Positions 8,918-18,300 of a stretch of DNA of 64,000 nt are shown here, piece after piece. The notes below the pieces were generated by a model. That model saw nothing but the letters and a program-made list of their open reading frames with translations. It was not told the origin of the DNA and did not search any database. A program made the position numbers and the translations under genes. Origin of the DNA: an uncultured Clostridia bacterium (GTDB lineage Bacteria; Bacillota; Clostridia; Christensenellales; UBA3700); the NCBI GenBank assembly GCA_937880755.1, contig CALGRX010000002.1, positions 72,219 to 136,218 on the forward strand, given 5' to 3'. Position 1 is the first letter of the stretch. Each line of letters begins with the position of its first letter.

Positions 8918-9592
8918 CTATTCCCCCTCCAGCAGGTCGGGTCGCCTGTCCTTGGTAATCTCTAATTGTTTTTGTCTACGCCACTTGGCTATCTCGGCGT
9001 GGTTGCCCGATAGCAACACTTCCGGCACTTCCAAGCCCTCGAAGGTCTGCGGTCTAGTGTATTGAGGATATTCGAGAAGATTGCTCGCAAAGCTCTCCTC
9101 TTTGGTAGACTCGTTGCTACCCAATACCCCCTCGACGTACCTTGCCACGGCGTTGATAGTCACCATTGCGGGCAGTTCTCCACCCGTGAGGACGTAGTCG
9201 CCTATGGATATCTCTCTATCCACGTCAAGGTCTATGACTCTTTGGTCAACGCCCTCGTAGTTGCCACAAATAAATAGTAGATTGTCTTGCATAGACAACT
9301 CTTCCACTATCCTCTGCGACAATCTCTCGCCCTTTGGTGACATATATATTCTAAGATACTCGCGATTGGGGTCTATATGGTTGATAGCCGAGTGCAAAGG
9401 TTGTGGCGTCATCACCATGCCCGCGCCTCCGCCGAAGGGATAGTCGTCGCACTTTTTGTGCTTGTCCTCCGAAAAGTCCCTAATATTGACCACGCCAACG
9501 TCAAGCAATCCTTTGTCGATTGCCTTGCCTATGATACTTGCGTTGAGCGCGTCGAACGTTTCGGGGAATAGAGTCGCTATCCTAATCTTCAT
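8918..9592 (-). CDS. trmD: tRNA (guanine-N1)-methyltransferase TrmD
   Basis: TrmD methylates G37 of tRNAs reading CNN codons, which prevents +1 frameshifting. The SPOUT-fold signatures are present: KIRIATLFPETFDA at the N-terminus, YPFGGGAGMVMTPQP, then the knotted SAM-binding loops CGNYEGVDQR and SIGDYVLTGGE. At 224 residues it is near the usual size (about 240). The start overlaps the rimM stop by 11 bases, which points to coupled translation. Confidence 0.96.
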   Translation of the reverse strand: MKIRIATLFPETFDALNASIIGKAIDKGLLDVGVVNIRDFSEDKHKKCDDYPFGGGAGMVMTPQPLHSAINHIDPNREYLRIYMSPKGERLSQRIVEELSMQDNLLFICGNYEGVDQRVIDLDVDREISIGDYVLTGGELPAMVTINAVARYVEGVLGSNESTKEESFASNLLEYPQYTRPQTFEGLEVPEVLLSGNHAEIAKWRRQKQLEITKDRRPDLLEGE

Positions 9593-10088
9593 AGAGAGCC
9601 AAATCCTCGTATGCTTGTCTGTCCAAGACTATTTTTTTGTTTTGCACGTCGGTGGACAGTATGATCCTCTCTATTGCGGGTATCATCGACTGTCTACCGT
9701 CCACGCAGTCTATGACGTAGATATCCGCGCTACCGTATTGGAGAATATCATTGATTTTGCCTATACGCTCGCCCTCAATCTCCACGTCACAGCCTATCAC
9801 GTCTACGATGAAGTATCTGTCCTTTGGAAGTTTTACGGCGTCCTTTCTGTCCACCGTAATATCGACGCCTCTCAATTCTTCCGCCTTGTTGCGGTCGTCC
9901 ACGCCTTCCAAAGTCAAAAAAACGTCGTTCGCCGACACTCTTACGGATTTTACTCCGTACTTTTTGTCGGCGACGTAGACGCTGGTTAGTTGCTTAAACC
10001 GCGACAAGTCGTCGGTGAGAGGTACGACTTTGACCTCTCCTCTGATGCCTTGCGGTTTGGATATCGTTCCTATCGTGATTTTGTCCAT
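9582..10088 (-). CDS. rimM: 16S rRNA maturation factor RimM
   Basis: RimM binds S19 and helps maturation of the 30S head. The 168 residues show the N-terminal beta-barrel motif IGTISKPQGIRGEVKV and the C-terminal PRC-barrel with DRYFIVDVIGCDV and IPAIERIIL. Its ATG overlaps the khpA stop by one base and its end overlaps trmD, the standard rpsP-khpA-rimM-trmD order. Confidence 0.94.
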   Translation of the reverse strand: MDKITIGTISKPQGIRGEVKVVPLTDDLSRFKQLTSVYVADKKYGVKSVRVSANDVFLTLEGVDDRNKAEELRGVDITVDRKDAVKLPKDRYFIVDVIGCDVEIEGERIGKINDILQYGSADIYVIDCVDGRQSMIPAIERIILSTDVQNKKIVLDRQAYEDLALYED

Positions 10089-10321
10089 TACTTTTCGATA
10101 ATCTCGACGGAAACCTTTTGGCTATTCTTGCCACTACCTGCCTTGACGAGGGTGCGGATAGCCTTGGCGATACGACCTTGTTTGCCTATCACCTTGCCTA
10201 TCTCGCTCTTGTCGGCGATAATATTGATGACGAGGATGCCGTCGACCTCTTCCGATTTCACCTCGACGTTGTCCTTGTTGTCAACCAAGTTTTCTACGAT
10301 AAATCTTACCAATTCTTCCAT
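10088..10321 (-). CDS. khpA: KH-domain RNA-binding protein KhpA (YlqC)
   Basis: A 77-residue single KH domain protein. The GxxG loop is GKQG within IGKVIGKQGRIAKAIRTL. In Gram-positive bacteria KhpA pairs with KhpB and binds RNA, affecting cell division and small-RNA biology. It lies 11 bases after rpsP, as in Bacillus ylqC. Confidence 0.93.
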   Translation of the reverse strand: MEELVRFIVENLVDNKDNVEVKSEEVDGILVINIIADKSEIGKVIGKQGRIAKAIRTLVKAGSGKNSQKVSVEIIEK

Positions 10322-10332
10322 AATTCGCCTTA

Positions 10333-10578
10333 TTACTTGATGATTTCTTGCTTCTTGAGGATGGCTCTTACCGTCTCGGTAGGTTGTGCGCCGTTAGCAA
10401 GCCATTTGAGAGCCTTTTCGCTGTCAACCTTGATTTCCGCAGGTTGCTTGGTTGGGTCGTAATATCCGATATTGTCGAGATATTGTCCGTCTCTTGCTTT
10501 TCTCTCGTCGATTGCAACGATACGATAAAAAGGTGCTTTCTTTGCTCCCATTCTTGTAAGTCTGAGTTTTACTGCCAT
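10333..10578 (-). CDS. rpsP: 30S ribosomal protein S16
   Basis: The 81-residue product begins AVKLRLTRMGAKKAPFYRIV, the S16 signature, and continues with YLDNIGYYDPT. S16 stabilises the 30S body. The ATG follows AAAGGAG by about 8 bases. It lies 89 bases after ffh, and khpA-rimM-trmD follow closely. Confidence 0.97.
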   Translation of the reverse strand: MAVKLRLTRMGAKKAPFYRIVAIDERKARDGQYLDNIGYYDPTKQPAEIKVDSEKALKWLANGAQPTETVRAILKKQEIIK

Positions 10579-10667
10579 TGTTTTTCTCCTTTGTGGTCTT
10601 GTCGACCGAAATTTATATTATTTTTATTTTTTATCATATTATTGTGGCAATTCTTTGCCCATTTTGC

Positions 10668-11993
10668 CTAAAAAGGCATCTTCAATCCGCGCTTGCCCAT
10701 ACCCGCCATTTTGTTCATCAGTTCTTTGGTCTGCGCAAATTGCTTGAGTAGGCTATTGACGTCTTGTATCGACGTACCAGAGCCTGCGGCGATACGCTTT
10801 TTTTGCGACGACTTGATGAGGTCGGGGTTCTTACGTTCCTTAGCCGTCATAGACAAGATAATTGCCTTGGTGCGAGCCATTTTTTGTTCGTCTATCTCGA
10901 GGTCTTGCCCCTTGAGTTTGCCCGCAAGCCCCGGTATCATACTCACCATTTGTTGCATATTGCCCATACTCTTCATCTTGTCGAATTGCATCAAGTAGTC
11001 GTCGAGAGTAAAACTGTTCTCTTTGAACTTCTTTTGCATCTCTTTGGCTTCTTCTTCGCTATAAGCGCTCTGCGCCTTTTCTATCAAGGTCAGCACGTCG
11101 CCCATGCCGAGTATTCTCGAAGCCATACGGTCGGGATAGAATACCTCTATATCGCTGAGTTTTTCACCCGTTCCGCAAAACTTGATTGGTTTGCCCGTCA
11201 CGGCTCTAATGCTCAGTGCCGCACCGCCTCGGGTGTCGCCGTCCAACTTGGTGAGCGCAACGCCCGTCACGTCCATCACTTCGTTGAACTTTTGCGCCAC
11301 GTTGACCGCGTCTTGACCCGTCATAGAATCGACTACCAACAATATCTCGGTAGGATTAAATTCTTTCTTCAGTCCCGCTATCTCGTCCATCAACGTCTCG
11401 TCGATATGCAGTCTACCCGCGGTATCCACGATAAGCACGTCGTTGCAGTTGCTCTCGGCTTCTTTGATAGCCTCTCTGACTATCTTGTTAGGCTGTATTT
11501 GCCCCATCTCGAAGACGGGCACGTTTGCGTTTTTGCCCACCACTTGCAACTGCTTGATTGCGGCAGGTCGATATATATCGCACGCAACGAGCATTGGCTT
11601 TTTGCCTTGCTTGCGTAGCATCACGGCAAGTTTTCCGCACATAGTCGTCTTACCGCTACCTTGCAATCCGCACATAAGTATGATTGTAGGCGGTTTGTCT
11701 GCTATCTCAATCTTGGAGTGACTGGTACCCATAATGGATATCAACTCTTCATTGACTAGTTTGATGACTTGCTGCGTAGGGTTGAGTCCCTTGAGTATGT
11801 CGTCGCCAACGGCTTTTTGGGACACGTTGTTGACAAACTGCTTGACAACGGAGAAGTTGACGTCGGCTTCCAACAGCGCCACTCTCACCTCTCTCATTGC
11901 TTGTTTTACTTCCAATTCCGACAACTTTCCCTTATCTCTCAACTTAGAGAAGATATGCGATAGTCTGTCGCTCAGTCCGCTAAATGCTCCCAT
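10668..11993 (-). CDS. ffh: Signal recognition particle GTPase Ffh
   Basis: Ffh binds signal peptides and SRP RNA and brings ribosomes to FtsY at the membrane. The 441 residues hold the N domain, the GTPase G domain (P-loop GLQGSGKTT, VDTAGR, TKLDGDTRGG) and the methionine-rich M domain (MQQMVSMIPGL, near the C-terminus). Its ATG follows AGGAG and lies 7 bases after ylxM, the classical ylxM-ffh pair. Confidence 0.97.
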   Translation of the reverse strand: MGAFSGLSDRLSHIFSKLRDKGKLSELEVKQAMREVRVALLEADVNFSVVKQFVNNVSQKAVGDDILKGLNPTQQVIKLVNEELISIMGTSHSKIEIADKPPTIILMCGLQGSGKTTMCGKLAVMLRKQGKKPMLVACDIYRPAAIKQLQVVGKNANVPVFEMGQIQPNKIVREAIKEAESNCNDVLIVDTAGRLHIDETLMDEIAGLKKEFNPTEILLVVDSMTGQDAVNVAQKFNEVMDVTGVALTKLDGDTRGGAALSIRAVTGKPIKFCGTGEKLSDIEVFYPDRMASRILGMGDVLTLIEKAQSAYSEEEAKEMQKKFKENSFTLDDYLMQFDKMKSMGNMQQMVSMIPGLAGKLKGQDLEIDEQKMARTKAIILSMTAKERKNPDLIKSSQKKRIAAGSGTSIQDVNSLLKQFAQTKELMNKMAGMGKRGLKMPF

Positions 11994-12000
11994 AGTTCTC

Positions 12001-12324
12001 CTATTCTTCCAATATCGCCAAGGCTTGTTTGATTTCTTTTTTTTGCTCGTCGGTGGCTACCTTTTCAAATTCGAGCAGTAGCCTTTTCATCTCCAGCGTC
12101 TTTTTGACCAGCCCCAGTTTGCTCTCCATAGTGGTCAAGGTCTTCTCCGCCCTTATCAGTGCGTCCCTGACCCCTTGTGGCGATATGCCGCATTCTTTGC
12201 CTATCTCGGCTAGCGACATATCCTCGTCGTAGTACATACTTATTAGCCTGCTTTGATAGTCCGTCAACAATCCACCGTAGAAGTCGTTGTATATACTCAT
12301 ATACAGTTTGTCTTGCTTTTCCAT
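12001..12324 (-). CDS. ylxM: YlxM family helix-turn-helix protein
   Basis: A 107-residue protein resembling sigma-70 region 4: YYDEDMSLAEIGKECGISPQGVRDALIRAEKTL is a clear helix-turn-helix. In streptococci YlxM stimulates SRP GTPase activity, and in Firmicutes it is almost always next to ffh, as here. The ribosome site (GGCGG) is only moderate. Confidence 0.9.
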   Translation of the reverse strand: MEKQDKLYMSIYNDFYGGLLTDYQSRLISMYYDEDMSLAEIGKECGISPQGVRDALIRAEKTLTTMESKLGLVKKTLEMKRLLLEFEKVATDEQKKEIKQALAILEE

Positions 12325-12397
12325 ATCCGCCTGCTATAAAGTATTTTTCCTTTACACTTATACCATAACTATTATACTCTTGTCAACGATTTTTATC

Positions 12398-12426
12398 AAA
12401 AAAGCCAACCGAATACCCGATTGGCT
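12398..12426 (-). terminator. Intrinsic terminator between ftsY and ylxM
   Basis: The stem AGCCAACCG / CGATTGGCT (12403-12411 with 12418-12426, one mismatch) has a 6-base loop and is followed on the minus strand by a short T-tract. It ends the ftsY transcript after the repeat block described below. Confidence 0.7.
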
Positions 12427-12468
12427 ATTTTATTTATCGAAGACTTGCAACTTCCTAATTTCAAAAGA

Positions 12469-12490
12469 TAAGGCGACTTACGTCGCCTTA
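12469..12490. other. Perfect 9-bp hairpin beside the 44-bp repeats
   Basis: TAAGGCGAC (12469-12477) pairs perfectly with GTCGCCTTA (12482-12490) around a TTAC loop. It has no U-tract on either strand, so it is probably not a simple terminator. It sits between the terminator and the tandem repeats. Confidence 0.6.
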
Positions 12491-12502
12491 ATTCCATTAG
12501 AG

Positions 12503-12607
12503 TTCGCCTTTATGGTAGGTAGCGAAACACCCCTTAACATCTTACTTTCGCCTTTATGGTAGGCAGCGAAACGCCCCTTAACATCTTACTTTCGCCTTTA
12601 TGGTAGG
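12503..12607. repeat. 44-bp tandem repeat (2.4 copies) downstream of ftsY
   Basis: Units start at 12503, 12547 and 12591. Each begins TTCGCCTTTATGGTAGG, and the two full units continue with an AGCGAAAC and CCCCTTAACATC block. They differ at only two positions; the third unit stops after 17 bases. The block is bracketed by short inverted CCATTAGA / TCTAATGG words (about 12494 and 12611). No coding role is visible. Confidence 0.85.
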
Positions 12608-12688
12608 AAATCTAATGGTACTGTTATTATATACAAATTGTGCAATATTGTCAACTATTTTGCAACATTCTATAACTTATCATAATTT

Positions 12689-13588
12689 TTATATCTCCAA
12701 TATACCTTGGATAAAATCTCGTGCGTCGAACTCTTCGAGGTCGTCCACGCCTTCGCCTACGCCCACGTACACCACGGGCAGTTCTCTCTCCACCGATATG
12801 GCAAATACCACTCCGCCCTTGGCTGTGCCGTCGAGTTTGTTGAGTATTATGCCGTCTACGTCTATTATCTCGTCAAAGGCTTCCACTTGCGACACGGCGT
12901 TTTGTCCCGTGGTTGCGTCCAACACTATATAGGTGCGGTAGTCGCAGTCGGGCATTTCTCTCTCCACGACCTTGTTGATTTTGCCAAGTTCGTTCATCAA
13001 GTTTTTCTTGTTTTGCAGTCTACCCGCCGTGTCAATGAGTACTACGTCGGTACCTCTAGCCTTAGCCGACGACAGTGCGTCGAATACCACCGCCGCGGGG
13101 TCACTACCTTCTTCGTGCTTGATTATACGCACGTCGGAACGCTTTGCCCACACCTCGAGTTGTTCGGCAGCCGCCGCCCTAAAGGTGTCCGCCGCAGCGA
13201 GTACCACCGATTTTCCTTGATTGGTAAAGTAACGAGCAAGCTTGCCTATCGCCGTGGTCTTGCCTACGCCGTTGACGCCTGCCACCAATATCACTAGCGG
13301 ATAGGTATAAGGCTCTATCTCGTAGTCGATACTGTCTATCATTATTTGTTTGAATAGCTCCTTGGCTTGCTCGGCTTTGGACACTCTCTGTTGATAGCAA
13401 GCCTCTTTGAGTTCCTCGATTATTTGTTCGCTGGCTTCCACGCCCACGTCGCCCGAGATAAGCACCTCTTCCAACTCGTCGTAGAAGTCGTCGTCAAGTT
13501 CTCTACCCGTAAAGAGGGAATAGAACTTCTTGGAGAGACTCTCTCTCGTCTTTTTCAGTCCTTCGGCTATTTTGCTGAATAATCCCAT
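12689..13588 (-). CDS. ftsY: Signal recognition particle receptor FtsY
   Basis: FtsY is the membrane receptor for the SRP-ribosome complex. The 299-residue product has the N domain (GLFSKIAEGLKKTRESLSKK) and the GTPase domain: P-loop GVNGVGKTTAIGKLA, then DTFRAAAAEQL, VLIDTAGRLQN and LNKLDGTAKGG. The acidic A domain is essentially absent, as in many Firmicutes. I chose the ATG at 13588, which follows AAGGAG. It is the first gene of the long minus-strand run. Confidence 0.96.
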   Translation of the reverse strand: MGLFSKIAEGLKKTRESLSKKFYSLFTGRELDDDFYDELEEVLISGDVGVEASEQIIEELKEACYQQRVSKAEQAKELFKQIMIDSIDYEIEPYTYPLVILVAGVNGVGKTTAIGKLARYFTNQGKSVVLAAADTFRAAAAEQLEVWAKRSDVRIIKHEEGSDPAAVVFDALSSAKARGTDVVLIDTAGRLQNKKNLMNELGKINKVVEREMPDCDYRTYIVLDATTGQNAVSQVEAFDEIIDVDGIILNKLDGTAKGGVVFAISVERELPVVYVGVGEGVDDLEEFDARDFIQGILEI

Positions 13589-13675
13589 AATTCTCCTTAG
13601 GCTTATGATACTATATTGCAACCGACTTTTCAAGTCGTTTTCAAAAATTTTTATAGGTTTTACAAATACTTGTCC

Positions 13676-13865
13676 ACACGCACCGCAATGACATATCGTT
13701 TTGTCATTCCGTTGTGTACATTTTGCGTTAGCAAAGCGTAGAGCGACAATCCCAACTTATTTATGTCATTGCGAAGTATACGCAGTATACTGTGGCAATC
13801 TCAATCATTATTTAGCCTCCTTTGTGCAAAGGTAGGTGGCTTGCCGTTTGGTAAGACGGAGGGAT
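13676..13865. repeat. Cluster of interspersed repeat copies (families A and B)
   Basis: A family A element lies at 13763-13803 in inverted orientation (GTCATTGCGAAGTATAC, then GTGGCAATCTC), and a related GCAATGACA / TGTCATT pair lies near 13687-13711. A family B element (GCCTCCTTTGTGCAAAGG) is at 13815-13845. The same words recur near 33.2, 40.0 and 42.1 kb. The rest of the ftsY-corC gap holds only the promoter below. Confidence 0.75.
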
Positions 13866-13981
13866 TGTTTGACAACAAAAATAGTGGAGAAGGACTTTAC
13901 GAGTCGATTATTTATCTTTACTTATCCAGCACGTCGGATATCGTGATAGAGAGGAATATTTATGCTAAACGTATAATATGC

Positions 13982-14010
13982 TTTACAAAATACAAAAAGT
14001 ATAATATAAT
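13982..14010 (+). promoter_or_regulatory. Strong putative promoter for the corC-ileS run
   Basis: TTTACA (13982-13987), 17 bases, TATAAT (14005-14010). It lies about 30 bases before the corC ATG and probably drives corC, ileS and the two RNA-modification genes. Confidence 0.7.
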
Positions 14011-14039
14011 ATTTTATATTTATAAAAGGAGCATATCAG

Positions 14040-15320
14040 ATGTCAGTCCCGTTATACGTTGTGGCAATAGTAATATTATTGATTTTGTCCTCGTATTTTT
14101 CCGCTACCGAAACGGCGTTTAGTTCTCTTAACAAAATTAAGATCAGAAGTCTTGCTACCAGCAACTCTAAGAAGTCGCGTTTGGTAGCCAAGCTGTGCAA
14201 TGATTACGATTCGCTCATATCGACGATACTCGTTGGCAACAACATAGTCAACATAGTACTTACTACGTTATCTACTTTGCTATTCGTCAAGATTATGGGC
14301 GACAACTCGCTAGCGCCTACCGTTTCGACTATCGTTATTACGGTGGCGGTTTTGATTTTTGGTGAGATTACGCCCAAGACGATAGCTAAGCGCAATCCCG
14401 AATCTTTCGCTCATTTTAGCGCGCCCTTCATATTAGTGGTGTCTTATACGCTTATGCCTATCGTATGGCTGTTCGGCCTATGGCAGAAGCTCGTCAACAA
14501 AATTTTCAAGCGCAAGGACGACGACAACATCACTGATCAAGAGCTCATCACCATAGTCGACGAAGCCGAGACGGAAGGCGGACTCAACGAATACGAGAGC
14601 GAGCTTATACGTAGCGCCATAGAGTTTGACGACCTCACAGTTATGGACATACTTACGCCGAGGGTGGACGTAGTGAGCGTAGAGTACGGCGCCAAGATGA
14701 CGGACGTTTTGCAAGTATTCCGTGAGACGGGCTATTCTCGTTTGCCCGTCTACAAAGACAGCATCGACACGATAGTGGGCATTATCAACGAAAAGGACTT
14801 TTACAAGGTATACCTAGACGGTCAAAAGACCTTCAACAAGATTATCGTCAAAAACGTCATCTACGCTACGCCTCGTATGAAGATATCCATACTCTTGCGT
14901 AGACTGCAAAAAGCCAAGATTCATCTTGCCATAGTAGTGGACGAGTTTGGCGGAACGATGGGTATCGTAACTCTCGAGGATATTCTTGAAGAACTAGTCG
15001 GCGATATATGGGACGAGCACGACGAGGTGGTAGAGGATTTCGTCCAAATCACCGACGACAAGTTTAGCGTGCTGGGCGAGGTAGGCTTGGAAGAATTTTT
15101 TGAATACTTCGACGTCAACAAGGCGGGCGAAGAATACGAGTCTATGACGGTGAGCGGTTTCGTAACGGAGAAACTTGGACACGTACCGACTGTTGGGGAT
15201 ACGATAGAATTTGAAAACTTGTCCATCGCCGTCAAGAGGACGGAATATAATAAGATTGTGTCGGTAGAAGTGGTAGTAACCCCCAAGCAAACCGACGAAG
15301 AAAACGAAGAAAACAAATAA
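14040..15320 (+). CDS. CNNM/CorC (TlyC-like) membrane protein with CBS pair
   Basis: A 426-residue protein of the hemolysin-C/CorC family, linked to magnesium or cobalt transport. The order is an N-terminal DUF21/CNNM membrane domain (SATETAFSSLNKIKIRSLA), a CBS pair (DILTPRVDVVSVE and VVDEFGGTMGIVTLEDILE) and the C-terminal CorC_HlyC domain (YESMTVSGFV). The ATG follows AAAGGAG by 10 bases. It lies 28 bases before ileS. Confidence 0.9.
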   Translation: MSVPLYVVAIVILLILSSYFSATETAFSSLNKIKIRSLATSNSKKSRLVAKLCNDYDSLISTILVGNNIVNIVLTTLSTLLFVKIMGDNSLAPTVSTIVITVAVLIFGEITPKTIAKRNPESFAHFSAPFILVVSYTLMPIVWLFGLWQKLVNKIFKRKDDDNITDQELITIVDEAETEGGLNEYESELIRSAIEFDDLTVMDILTPRVDVVSVEYGAKMTDVLQVFRETGYSRLPVYKDSIDTIVGIINEKDFYKVYLDGQKTFNKIIVKNVIYATPRMKISILLRRLQKAKIHLAIVVDEFGGTMGIVTLEDILEELVGDIWDEHDEVVEDFVQITDDKFSVLGEVGLEEFFEYFDVNKAGEEYESMTVSGFVTEKLGHVPTVGDTIEFENLSIAVKRTEYNKIVSVEVVVTPKQTDEENEENK

Positions 15321-15348
15321 TCACACATACACACTTAGGAGGCAACAA

Positions 15349-18300
15349 ATGTACAACAAGGTCGATTCCGGAATGAATTTTTGTCAAAGAGAAAAAGAAG
15401 TTCTTGAATTTTGGAAAGCCAATCACATCTTTGAAAAGAGCGTGGCGAAAAACGAGGGAAAGGAAGAGTTTTCTTTCTACGACGGACCGCCTACAGCCAA
15501 CGGTAAACCGCACATAGGTCACATTTTGACTCGTGTAATGAAAGATATTATACCTAGATACAAGACTATGAAGGGCTATCACGTTTTGCGTAAGGCAGGC
15601 TGGGATACCCACGGACTTCCCGTAGAATTGGAAGTAGAAAAGTCACTCGGTATCGACGGCAAGCAAGAGATAGAAAAGTACGGTATCGAGCCTTTTATCA
15701 AAAAGTGCAAAGAGAGCGTATGGAAATATCAAAGCGAGTGGGAGAAGATGTCCGACCGCGTGGGATATTGGGTAGATATGGACAACCCGTACGTGACCTA
15801 TCACGACGACTATATCGAGTCGGTTTGGTGGGCGCTCAAGCAAATTGCCGACCAAGGACTCATCTACAAGGGACACAAAATCGTACCATACTGCCCAAGA
15901 TGCGGAACGGCACTCTCTTCGCACGAAGTAGCTCAAGGCTACAAGGACGTCAAAGAAAAGTCGGTATTCGTCAAGTTTAAGCGTAAAAACAACGAAGGTT
16001 ACTTCTTGGCATGGACGACTACGCCTTGGACGCTTCCTTCCAACGTTGCCTTGTGTATGAACGGACAAGAAAACTACGCTTGCATAAGAGCTAACGGCGA
16101 AATATACGTGCTTGCCGAGGCGCTCGTAGACAGTCTTTTTGAGGAGTACGAAGTCATCGACGTCAAGAAAGGTAGCGAGTACGAGAGAGAAGAGTATATT
16201 CCGCTCTTCGACTGTTACAACGGCAGAGAAAAGGCTTACTACGTCACCAACGACGCATACGTCACACTCACTGACGGTACGGGTATCGTTCATATCGCGC
16301 CGGCATTCGGTGAAGACGACGCTAACGTCGGTAGAAAGTACGGGCTTCCTTTCTTGCAAATGGTAGACGACAGAGGTCGTTTCATTGAGGGCGTAGGCGA
16401 GCAATTTACCGGCGTATTCGTCAAGGACGGCGACAAGCTCGTCATCGAATATCTCAAAGAAAAGGGCTTACTATTCAAAGAACTCATGTTCGAGCACAGC
16501 TATCCTTTCTGCTGGAGATGCGACACACCGCTCCTATATTATGCAAGAAGCAGTTGGTTTATTAAGATGACGGCGGTCAGGGACAAGCTCCTCAAAAACA
16601 ACGCCACCGTCAATTGGATGCCACCAACCATCGGTGTGGGACGTATGGGCAACTTCCTCGAGAACGTCATCGATTGGGGTTTCTCTCGTGAAAGATATTG
16701 GGGTACACCGCTTCCAATCTGGGTATGTCCCGACTGTGGCGAAATCAAAGTCATCGGTAGCAGACAAGAGCTTAGAGAGCTTGGCGGACTCGACCACGAT
16801 ATCGAGCTTCACCGTCCTTATATCGACGCGGTACACTTCAAGTGCCCTAAGTGTGGCGGGACTATGAACAGAACGCCCGAGGTGCTTGACTGTTGGTTTG
16901 ACAGCGGAAGTATGCCTTTTGCTCAACTTCACTATCCGTTCGACAACAAAGAATTGTTCGAGAAGCAATTCCCTGCCAACTTTATCAGCGAAGCGGTAGA
17001 CCAAACTCGCGGTTGGTTCTACACCTTGCTTGCAATATCAACTTTGCTCTTTGACAAAGCACCTTTCAAAAACTGTATAGTTTTGGGTCACGTCAACGAC
17101 AAAAACGGTATCAAAATGTCCAAGCACAAGGGTAACGTCGTAGACCCGTGGTCGGTACTTGACGTTCAAGGTGCTGATGCGGTTAGATGGTACTTCTATT
17201 CTTCTTCCGCGCCATGGCTTCCATCTCGCTTTAGCGCCGACAACGTATCGGAGTGCCAACGCAAGTTTATGGGTACACTCTGGAACGCATATTCCTTCTT
17301 CGTACTCTACGCCGATATCGACAAGTACGACCCAACCCGATACAATCTCAAAGATTGCGCTCTTACCCATATGGATAAGTGGATTTTGTCGGGACTCAAC
17401 ACCCTCATCGACGCGGTGGACAAGAACCTCGAACAATACAAGATTACCGAGAGCGCAAGAATGATAGAGGAGTTTACCGACAATCTATCCAATTGGTATA
17501 TCCGTAGAGGTAGAGAGAGATATTGGGGCAAGGAGATGACGGAAGATAAGATTGCGGCGTACACCACGCTATATCACGTGCTAGTAGAGCTATCCAAACT
17601 TATCGCTCCTATGGTGCCTTTTATGGCTGAGAATATCTATCGCAACTTGGTAGTCAACTTTGACAAGACCGCTCCTGAGAGCGTTCATCTTGCCGACTAT
17701 CCTGTGGCTGACTACAGTATGATCAACAAGGAGCTTGAGGCTGATATGGAATTCGTGCTCAAAGCCGTAGCGCTTGGTAGAGCGGCACGCAACAAGTCCA
17801 ATATCAAGAACCGTCAACCACTCTCCAAGCTCTTTATCCTCACCGACCTCACCGTCAACGACGAGGGAGTGTATTCTTTGGTTGCCGACGAAATCAACGT
17901 CAAGAGTTGCTCGGTTGTCAAGGACAAAGCCGAGTTTATGACCTACGAGCTCAAGCCTCAACTCAAGACGCTCGGACCTAAGTACGGCAAGAGCTTGGGC
18001 GCTATTCGTAACTATCTCTCCACTTGCACCAATGCAAGTGAAATAGTCGAAAAAGTCAATACAGGTGCGCAATATTGCTTTGAAGTCAATGGAGAAACTA
18101 TATCTCTCGGCTTGGAAGATTTGCTCATCACGCCTATCAACAAACCGGGCTATGCGCTCGAAGTGGCAGGAGATATGACGGTAGTTATCGACACCAACCT
18201 CAACGACGATCTCATCAAAGAGGGTATCGCCAGAGAGCTTACTTCCAAGATTCAAACTATGCGTAAAGAAGCCGGCTTCGAGGTAGTTGACCACATCGTC

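Noticed and set aside
12503..12607. CRISPR array
   Set aside because: The 44-bp units are directly contiguous without unique spacers, only 2.4 copies exist, and no cas genes are in the window.
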